Source: Rhodoplanes tepidamans (GTDB lineage: Bacteria; Pseudomonadota; Alphaproteobacteria; Rhizobiales; Xanthobacteraceae). Taken from it: a stretch of 64,000 nucleotides of DNA. Of the stretch, positions 58,419 to 64,000 are shown one piece after another. The DNA lies in the NCBI RefSeq assembly GCF_030813915.1, contig NZ_JAUSUJ010000002.1, forward strand, positions 1 through 64,000, written 5' to 3'. Made by a program: the position numbers and the translations under genes. Numbering within the stretch: position 1 is the stretch's first letter; every line of letters begins with the position of its first letter. The notes under the pieces are model-generated. The model was not told the origin of the DNA. It did not search any database and was given only the letters and a program-made list of their open reading frames with translations.

Positions 58419-59330
58419 TCAGGCGAACAGGATGGACGACAGGCGGCGGCGGCCCGACACGGTCGCCTCGTCGGTGGGGCCCCAGGCCTCGAACAGCTGG
58501 ACGAGCTGCTTGCGGGCGCCGTCCTCGTTCCACTTGCGGTCGCGCCGTACGATCTCCAGCAGGTGGTCGACCGTCTCGGCCTTGCGGCCCTTGGCGGCCA
58601 GCGCCAGCGCGAGGTCGAAGCGCGCCTGGTGGTCGAGCGGATCGGCCGCGACCTTCTTCTCCAGCTCGACCAGCGGACCGAGCGCGGCGGCCTGCTCGGC
58701 CACCTCGAGGGCGGCGGCGGCGGCGGCCACCGGCGCCTCGCGCCGCTTCGCCTCCGGGATCATGGCGAGCGTCTGCCTGGCCTGATCCAGCGCGCCGGTC
58801 TCGACCTGGCAGCGCACCAGGCCGGCCATGGCGTGGACGTTCTCGGGATCGTGCTGCAGCACCTCGGCGTAGATCTGCGCCGCCGAGGTGGCGTCGCCCT
58901 CGACCAGGGCGGCGTCGGCGGCCTCGATGGCCTGCTGGACCGGGTCGCCCTCGGGGGCGCCACGGCCGCGGGTCAGCCGGTCCAGGAAGGCGAGCACCTG
59001 CTGCTCCGGCAGCGCCCCCATGAAGCCGTCGGCCGGGCGGCCGTCCACGAAGGCGACCACGGCGGGAATCGACTGGATGCCCATCTGGGTCGGGATGGCG
59101 CGGTGCTCGTCGATGTTCATCTTGACGAGCTTCACCTTGCCGCGTGCCGCCTTGACCACCTTCTCCAGCACCGGGGTGAGCTGCTTGCAGGGCTGGCACC
59201 ACGGCGCCCAGAAATCGACCAGCACGGGCTGCCGGCGCGATTCCTCGATCACGTCCTTCACGAAGCCCTGGGTCGTGGTGTCCTTGATGAGCCCGTCCGC
59301 GGCGACCGCCGCTCCGCCGTCCTGAAACAT
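58419..59330 (-). CDS. cnoX: thioredoxin-TPR protein (CnoX/YbbN family)
   Basis: A 303-residue chaperedoxin: an N-terminal thioredoxin domain with WAPWCQPCK active site (both cysteines present, unlike the E. coli SxxC form), followed by a TPR-like helical C-terminal half (VLQHDPENVHAMAGLVRCQV, ALALAAKGRKAETVDHLLEI). CnoX holds substrates for GroEL and protects them from oxidation. ATG 59330 has AAAGGA nine bases ahead; the open frame up to 59399 does not match homologues. Start of the minus-strand cnoX-LON-Trm112 cluster. Confidence 0.92.
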   Translation of the reverse strand: MFQDGGAAVAADGLIKDTTTQGFVKDVIEESRRQPVLVDFWAPWCQPCKQLTPVLEKVVKAARGKVKLVKMNIDEHRAIPTQMGIQSIPAVVAFVDGRPADGFMGALPEQQVLAFLDRLTRGRGAPEGDPVQQAIEAADAALVEGDATSAAQIYAEVLQHDPENVHAMAGLVRCQVETGALDQARQTLAMIPEAKRREAPVAAAAAALEVAEQAAALGPLVELEKKVAADPLDHQARFDLALALAAKGRKAETVDHLLEIVRRDRKWNEDGARKQLVQLFEAWGPTDEATVSGRRRLSSILFA

Positions 59331-59412
59331 CTGGAGTGTCCTTTGTCGGGGTGCCGCCGCGCCCCACCGATCGAACAGATGGGGAAGCAGGGAACTCATT
59401 GCAATCGTGACG

Positions 59413-59964
59413 TCAATCGGGCGAGTCGCCGCTCCGTGCCGGGGCCTCGTCGGAGACGGTGACGAGACGCGGCTCGTGGCCCGTGTGGCGCAGGAACCGC
59501 AGCAGGTCCCCGGGCGCGATCGCCGTCGTCATGGTGTTGACCAGCGGATGATAGTTGAGCGGGTCGTGCGCCAGCATCGGCTCGTCCAGCACGACGGTCA
59601 CCCGCCCGGCGGTGTCGTTGATGGCGGCGAAGGGCGTCACCGAGCCGGGCTCGACCCCGAGCGCCTCGCGCAGCAGCTCGGCCGAGCCGAACGAGAAACG
59701 CGCGGCGTCCAGCCGCCGGTGCAGGCCCTTGAGGTCGATCACGGCGTCCTCCAGCGCCACCACCAGGAACAGCGTGCCCCGCTTGTCCTTGAGAAACAAG
59801 TTTTTCGTGTGCCCGCCCGGGATCGTGCCGCGCAGCCCCTGCGATTCCTCGACCGTGAAGACCGGCGGATGCGTCACGGTGCGGTGCGGCACGCCGAGCC
59901 GGTCCAGGCAGGCGAACAGGTCGGCCGGGGTGGCGGCGGCGGGCGATGTCGGTGCGGTCGTCAT
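59413..59964 (-). CDS. YbaK/ProX-type prolyl-tRNA editing protein
   Basis: A 183-residue trans-editing deacylase that clears mischarged tRNA-Pro (typically Ala-tRNA-Pro, ProXp-ala type). HPPVFTVEESQGLRG and GGHTKNLFLKDKRGTLFLVV are the diagnostic blocks, with the conserved Lys in TKNLFL; EPGSVTPFAAIND and HPLVNTMTTAI follow. I start at ATG 59964 (MTTAPTSPAAATP) rather than the longer frame, because homologues start there. It precedes cnoX on the same strand with an 82-bp gap. Confidence 0.92.
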   Translation of the reverse strand: MTTAPTSPAAATPADLFACLDRLGVPHRTVTHPPVFTVEESQGLRGTIPGGHTKNLFLKDKRGTLFLVVALEDAVIDLKGLHRRLDAARFSFGSAELLREALGVEPGSVTPFAAINDTAGRVTVVLDEPMLAHDPLNYHPLVNTMTTAIAPGDLLRFLRHTGHEPRLVTVSDEAPARSGDSPD

Positions 59965-60088
59965 GGCATGTCGGGGCGGCGGTCCGTCGGGCGGCCGCAA
60001 TGGACCCCGGCGGGCCCCCCGGCGTCAACCCCGCCGAACCGCGGCCGGCCGCCCGGAGGGAGGGCCGGAATTCGGTGCGTCGGGACGG

Positions 60089-60117
60089 TTGCCAAGCGAT
60101 CCGAGTTTGGGTAGAGA
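60089..60117 (+). promoter_or_regulatory. possible sigma-70 promoter of tRNA-Gly
   Basis: TTGCCA (60089-60094), a 17-bp spacer and TAGAGA (60112-60117), ending 30 bp before the tRNA. The -35 box is a 5/6 match, the -10 box is weak. Confidence 0.35.
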
Positions 60118-60147
60118 AGCGCTCCGGCGGCGCTGCCGCCCACGGAT

Positions 60148-60222
60148 GCGGGTGTAGCTCAGGGGTAGAGCACAACCTTGCCAAGGTTGGGGTCGAGGGT
60201 TCGAATCCCTTCGCCCGCTCCA
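60148..60222 (+). tRNA. tRNA-Gly (anticodon GCC)
   Basis: Folds as a standard cloverleaf: acceptor stem GCGGGTG / CGCCCGC, D arm GCTC..GAGC, anticodon stem CAACC / GGTTG around TTGCCAA (anticodon GCC), T arm GAGGG / CCCTT with TTCGAAT, discriminator T and an encoded CCA end. Reads GGC and GGT codons. Confidence 0.97.
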
Positions 60223-60284
60223 ATTTCCCCGGGTGCGATTCACTCGGGTGCGTGCAGCGGTCTGCGTTTTTCAGGACGATTGCA

Positions 60285-60485
60285 ATGTTTCGGCGGGTAT
60301 TGCGCTCCCTGGCGGGTTCGTCCGGCTCCTCCGATCCGATCGCCGGCCGCTTCAAGATCGCTCCGCTCTTCGTTCCGGCCTATCGCAGCGGCCTGTCGAT
60401 CCGCATCAACGCTCGTCCGCCCCGGCAGGCGCTCGCTCGCCGCCGGCTCGGCCGCCTGATCGAGACCCGTCGCCGGTCGAGCTGA
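60285..60485 (+). CDS. small basic protein, hypothetical
   Basis: A possible 66-residue gene, unrecognised. It begins MFRRVLRSLAGSSG, is Arg-rich (about 18 Arg) and ends RRLGRLIETRRRSS. AGGA lies nine bases ahead of the ATG, the main support. High-GC DNA often gives such frames by chance, and there is no conservation I can recall. It follows the tRNA on the same strand. Confidence 0.3.
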   Translation: MFRRVLRSLAGSSGSSDPIAGRFKIAPLFVPAYRSGLSIRINARPPRQALARRRLGRLIETRRRSS

Positions 60486-60513
60486 CCCGCGAGCTGCTTT
60501 CACCACGCAACGG

Positions 60514-62241
60514 TCAATCGCCCGCCGCGCCGGCGCCGCGGGCGCGGCGGTCCGCGACCCCGACCATTCCGTCCGGCGTCACCACCACGGTATGGGCCGA
60601 GCCCGCCGTGGGGCCGACCCGCACCGGGTGGCCCATCGCCGCCAGGGCCCGGGCCGTGGCCTCGGGCACGGCGCGCTCCAGCAGGACCTCGTCGGGCCGC
60701 CACTGGTGATGGACCCGCGGTGCCGCGACCGCGAGGGCCGGCGACAGGCCGAAGTCGATCCGGTTCAGGATCACCTGCAGCACCGTCGAGATGATGCGGC
60801 TGCCGCCCGGCGCGCCGGTGACCAGCACCGCGCGGCCGTCCTTGACGACGATCGCCGGCGTCATCGAGGAGAGCGGCCGCTTGCCGGGCGCCGGCGCGTT
60901 GGCGGCACTGCCGACCAGGCCGAAGGCGTTGGGGGCGCCGGGCTTGGCCGAGAAGTCGTCCATGGTGTTGTTGAGCAGCACGCCGGTGCCGTCGGCGGTG
61001 AGTCCCATGCCGTAGTTGAAGTTGAGCGAGGTGGTCAGCGCCACGGCGTTGCCGTCGCGGTCGACCACCGAAAGATGCGTGGTGTTCGCCCCGCCGCCGC
61101 CCAGCGCCGGGCTGTCCGGGCGAATCTCCGCCGATGGCCGGGCCCTGCCCGGGTCGATGCTCCGGCGCAGCTCCGCCGCGTAGTCCTTGGACAGCAGCTT
61201 CGCCAGCGGCACGTCGACCTGGTCGGCGTCCCCCAGGAAGGCGGCGCGGTCCGCATAGGCGAGCTTCATGGCCTCGATCTGGAGGTGGAACGCGGCCGGC
61301 GACCCGGCGCCGCGGCTCTTCAGGTCGAAGCCTTCGAGGATGTTCAGCATCTCGACGAGATGGACGCCGCCCGACGAGGGTGGCGGCATCGCGACGATGC
61401 CGAAGCCCCGATAGGTGCCGCGCACCGGCGGCCGCACCACGGCGCGGTAGCCGGCCAGGTCCGCCAGGGTGAGGAGCCCGCCCGCGCCCTGCACCGTCGC
61501 GACGATCTTCTCCGCCACCGGCCCGCGATAGAAGCCGTCCGGCCCGTCCGCCGCGATTCGCTCCAGCGTCGCGGCGAGATCGGGCTGCCGCAGGAGGTCG
61601 CCGTCCGCCGGCGGGCGGCCGCCGGGCAGGAACACCCGGGTCGAGGAGGGCCAGCGGCCGAGCCGGCGCTCGGCGAGCGTCAGGGTCTCGAACAGGTCGC
61701 CCGTCACCGGCACGCCGTCGCGGGCGAGGGCGATCGCCGGCGCGATCAGTGCGGCGAGCGGCAGCCGCCCCGAGCCGTAGCGCTCGTGCGCCAGCGCGAG
61801 GCCGGCGACGCTGCCCGGCACCGCGATGGCGCGGGCGCTGAACCGCGACAGCTCCGGATCGGCGTCGCCCTTGGCGTCCAGGAACATGGTCGCGGTCGCG
61901 GCCGCCGGCGCGGTCTCGCGGAAGTCGACGGTCACGGCCTCGCCCGAGGCGCGGTGCAGCACCAGGAAGCCGCCGCCGCCGAGATTGCCGGCGCGCGGCA
62001 GCGTCACGGCGAGCGCGAAGGCGGTGGCGACCGCGGCGTCGACGGCGTTGCCGCCGCGGGCCAGCACGGCGGCGCCGATGCGGCTCGCCTGCGCCTCCTG
62101 GCTCGCCACCATGCCGTGCCGGCCCGTGATCGCGGCGGCGTCGATCTCGCCGGTGCTCGGGGTGACGTCGGTGCCCTGGGCACGCAGCGGGACGGGCGCG
62201 GCGACGAGCAGCGCGAGGAGCAGCACGAGAGCGAGACGCAT
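60514..62241 (-). CDS. ggt: gamma-glutamyltransferase
   Basis: A 575-residue periplasmic Ntn-hydrolase that transfers or hydrolyses the gamma-glutamyl group of glutathione. Signal peptide at residues 1-20 (LALVLLLALLVAAPVPLRAQ). GMVASQEAQASRIGAAVLAR, the glutamate-binding VDFRETAPAAA, and the autocleavage site before Thr in NTTHLSVVDRDGNAVALTTS are present; GAPGGSRIISTVLQVILN is the conserved GGS region of the small subunit. Full length. Its minus-strand neighbour is the AhpD-like gene 61 bp upstream. Confidence 0.94.
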   Translation of the reverse strand: MRLALVLLLALLVAAPVPLRAQGTDVTPSTGEIDAAAITGRHGMVASQEAQASRIGAAVLARGGNAVDAAVATAFALAVTLPRAGNLGGGGFLVLHRASGEAVTVDFRETAPAAATATMFLDAKGDADPELSRFSARAIAVPGSVAGLALAHERYGSGRLPLAALIAPAIALARDGVPVTGDLFETLTLAERRLGRWPSSTRVFLPGGRPPADGDLLRQPDLAATLERIAADGPDGFYRGPVAEKIVATVQGAGGLLTLADLAGYRAVVRPPVRGTYRGFGIVAMPPPSSGGVHLVEMLNILEGFDLKSRGAGSPAAFHLQIEAMKLAYADRAAFLGDADQVDVPLAKLLSKDYAAELRRSIDPGRARPSAEIRPDSPALGGGGANTTHLSVVDRDGNAVALTTSLNFNYGMGLTADGTGVLLNNTMDDFSAKPGAPNAFGLVGSAANAPAPGKRPLSSMTPAIVVKDGRAVLVTGAPGGSRIISTVLQVILNRIDFGLSPALAVAAPRVHHQWRPDEVLLERAVPEATARALAAMGHPVRVGPTAGSAHTVVVTPDGMVGVADRRARGAGAAGD

Positions 62242-62302
62242 GCGGTGATCGGGCCTTTCGGTCGGGGGCAGCTTCGCGGGCGGAGCGGCGGGCGCGTGGC
62301 CG

Positions 62303-62893
62303 TCAGCGTGCCTGGCCGTGATACTCGGGATTCGGCCGCATGTCGGTCGCCGCGGCGATGCGGTTGGTCATGTTGAAGAACGCCGCGACCGCGGCGATGT
62401 CCCAGATGTCGCGGTCCGCGAAGCCGGCGGCGCGCAGCCGGGCGCGGTCTTCGTCCTCCACGGTCCACGGCGTCGCCGTCAGCGTCACGGCGAAGTCCAG
62501 CATGGCGCGATGGCGAGGCGACAATCGGGCGGCCCGGTAGTTGGTCACCAGCTGCTCGCCGAGCAGCGGATCGCCCGACAGCGTCCGCACCGCCGCCCCG
62601 TGGGCGACCAGGCAGTAGTAGCAGCGGTTCTGCGACGACACCGCGACCGCGATCATCTCGCGCTCCAGCCGGGTCAGGCCGGACGGTGCCCGCATCAGGT
62701 CGTCGTGCAGGGCGACGAAGGCCTCCAGCTTGGCCATGTCGAACCTGTAGGCCTTCAGGACGTTGGGCACGAAGCCGAGCTTCTCGTCGCACTTCGAGAG
62801 ATAGTCCGCCATGGCGGCGCTCGGCGGGACGGCCGGCAGGTCGAGGGCGATCGGCGGGTCGTCGTCGCTCGCGTTGCGCGTGGTCTCGGTCAT
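62303..62893 (-). CDS. AhpD-like peroxidase-related (carboxymuconolactone decarboxylase family) protein
   Basis: A 196-residue protein of the uncharacterised peroxidase-related family. The redox motif is NRCYYCLVAHGAAV (CxxC followed by His three residues later), preceded by LEREMIAVAVSS with the conserved Glu; DFAVTLTATPW and AAFFNMTNRIAAATDM complete the AhpD fold. The Cys pair probably reduces peroxides or disulphides. GAGGAGG precedes the ATG. It is divergent from gdhZ with a strong inverted repeat between them, and ggt follows. Confidence 0.9.
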   Translation of the reverse strand: MTETTRNASDDDPPIALDLPAVPPSAAMADYLSKCDEKLGFVPNVLKAYRFDMAKLEAFVALHDDLMRAPSGLTRLEREMIAVAVSSQNRCYYCLVAHGAAVRTLSGDPLLGEQLVTNYRAARLSPRHRAMLDFAVTLTATPWTVEDEDRARLRAAGFADRDIWDIAAVAAFFNMTNRIAAATDMRPNPEYHGQAR

Positions 62894-63001
62894 GCTCGCC
62901 TCCTCGTGGGCGCGTGAATATGCGTGCCAAGCTCGGTCCGCCGGTCCGCGGCGGGCGCAGGTCCGCTCCGCGGCCCCTCGGCCGCTGCCTGCCGCAATCG
63001 G

Positions 63002-63020
63002 TTGCTCTAAAATAGAGCAA
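63002..63020. promoter_or_regulatory. perfect inverted repeat between the AhpD-like gene and gdhZ
   Basis: TTGCTCTAAAATAGAGCAA: 8-bp arms TTGCTCTA / TAGAGCAA around AAA, a perfect palindrome in DNA that is otherwise very GC-rich. It lies 109 bp from one start and 48 bp from the other. This is the form of a dimeric repressor or activator site; the regulator is not known. Confidence 0.7.
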
Positions 63021-63067
63021 GCCCCGGGCTCGGTGGCGAGCACCGGAGGTGCAGCGAGGAGCACGCC

Positions 63068-64000
63068 ATGGACGCGGAAACGGCGGGGCCGGGACCCGAC
63101 GAATCGCGCGCGAAACGAGTGATCGCCGAAGCCGAGGCGATCCTGGTCACACGACAGGGACGGCCGGAGGAGCGGCCGGAGGCCGGGCTGGTCGGCGCCC
63201 TCTACGGGGAGGTCGCCGCCGAGGACCTGGCCGGCTACGACGGGGCCGAGCTCGCGATCCTCACGCGCGGCGCCCTCGCCTTCATGGCGGAGCGGCCGCC
63301 GCGCACCCCCCGCATCCGGATCGTGACGCCGGACGGCGTCGCCGCGCCGGCGCCCGTGTCGGTCGTCGAGATCGTCAACGACGACATGCCGTTCCTGCTC
63401 GATTCGGTGCTCGGCGCGCTGCGCGAGAGCGGGCTCGATCCGCTGCTGGTCGCTCACCCGATCCTCGCCGTCGAGCGCGACGCCGCGGGCCGTCTGGTGT
63501 CGTGGGCTCCGGCCGCCGCCGGGGAGACGCGGGCCAGGGAAAGCCTGATCCACATCCATGTCGACCGGATCGTCGACGCCGGCCGCCGCGACGAGGTGAC
63601 CGCCGCGCTCGCCGCGACGCTCGCCGACGTGCGGCTCGCGGTCGAGGACTGGCGGGCGATGCGGGCCCGGCTCGACGAGGTGATCGCCACGCTCGAGCGC
63701 GACCCGCCGGCGCTGCCCAACGGCGAGGTCGCCGAGACGGTGGCGTTCCTGCGCTGGCTCGGCGACGACAATTTCACCTTCCTGGGCCTGCGCACCTACG
63801 CGATCGCCGGCGACGAAGGCGCCGCGGTGGAGACCGGCGCCGAGGCGTCCGACGCGCTCGGCATCCTGCGCCAGGAGAACGTGCGGGTGCTGCGGCGCGG
63901 CCGCGACTACGTCACCATGACGCCCGAGGTGATGGAGTTCCTGCAGGAGCCGAAGGCCCTGATCATCACCAAGGCGAACGCGCGCTCGCGCGTGCATCGC
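63068..64000 (+). CDS. gdhZ: NAD-dependent glutamate dehydrogenase (large type), N-terminal part
   Basis: The first 311 residues of a very large (family about 1,600 residues) NAD-specific glutamate dehydrogenase; the frame is still open at the window end. The N-terminal regulatory region is recognised by EIVNDDMPFLLDSVLGALRE, VAHPILAVERDAAG, SLIHIHVDRIVDA and RWLGDDNFTFLGLRTYAI. It deaminates glutamate to 2-oxoglutarate. The catalytic domain lies outside the window. The ATG at 63068 opens the conserved frame. An inverted repeat 48 bp upstream may control it. Confidence 0.93.
   Translation, partial: MDAETAGPGPDESRAKRVIAEAEAILVTRQGRPEERPEAGLVGALYGEVAAEDLAGYDGAELAILTRGALAFMAERPPRTPRIRIVTPDGVAAPAPVSVVEIVNDDMPFLLDSVLGALRESGLDPLLVAHPILAVERDAAGRLVSWAPAAAGETRARESLIHIHVDRIVDAGRRDEVTAALAATLADVRLAVEDWRAMRARLDEVIATLERDPPALPNGEVAETVAFLRWLGDDNFTFLGLRTYAIAGDEGAAVETGAEASDALGILRQENVRVLRRGRDYVTMTPEVMEFLQEPKALIITKANARSRVHR

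Overview
The window is a high-GC bacterial chromosome segment with the gene order of an alphaproteobacterium of the order Hyphomicrobiales (Rhizobiales). The evidence is the block tim44-mltA-smr / fxsA-secB-dnaQ-coaE-maf-ppsR / hemE-hemJ-rho / mnmE-mnmG-rsmG-parA-parB / holA-lptE-leuS, followed by ldt-response regulator-xth-lolA-ftsK-aminotransferase and glnK-amtB, tesB, a UbiH-family gene and cnoX-LON-Trm112. I cannot name a genus from sequence alone. The ppsR (RP001 family)/hemE junction, two parS palindromes and parAB place the window at or next to the chromosome replication origin.

Layout. 1-1.8 kb: end of a dehydrogenase and a Co/Ni exporter (dmeF). 1.7-9.2 kb: envelope, export and housekeeping genes, mostly on the minus strand. 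9.2-9.6 kb: putative oriC, with DnaA-box-like TGTGGA motifs and clustered GANTC sites. 9.6-24.3 kb: haem synthesis, rho, tRNA modification and chromosome partition, interrupted by a GNAT gene, a DUF255 gene and a chemoreceptor. 24.3-28.4 kb: two more chemoreceptors and an orphan secreted Cache protein. 28.5-32.9 kb: holA, lptE, leuS. 33-37.5 kb: a membrane diguanylate cyclase, a YggS-type PLP protein and an ABC-F ATPase.

37.7-42.5 kb is the accessory region. It holds a vapBC toxin-antitoxin pair, then a two-gene cassette (an unrecognised 136-residue protein and an ImmA/IrrE-type metallopeptidase with a long unrecognised N-terminal region). The cassette lies between two 213-bp direct repeats with three mismatches. 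Both repeats are the 3' end of an L,D-transpeptidase gene: intact on the right, a promoterless fragment on the left. This looks like a recent insertion or duplication and is the best candidate for an undescribed system here.

42.5-64 kb returns to core genes: an OmpR-type regulator, a cyclic-nucleotide-binding protein, xthA, a hydrolase, lolA, ftsK and an aminotransferase with a perfect CtrA-type site upstream, amtB with two glnK paralogues and a sigma-54-like promoter, tesB, a ubiquinone hydroxylase, a GST, a redox/quality-control cluster, prolyl-tRNA editing, tRNA-Gly, ggt, an AhpD-like protein, and the start of the large NAD-glutamate dehydrogenase, which is cut by the window end. Dispersed palindromic repeats sit in many intergenic gaps.
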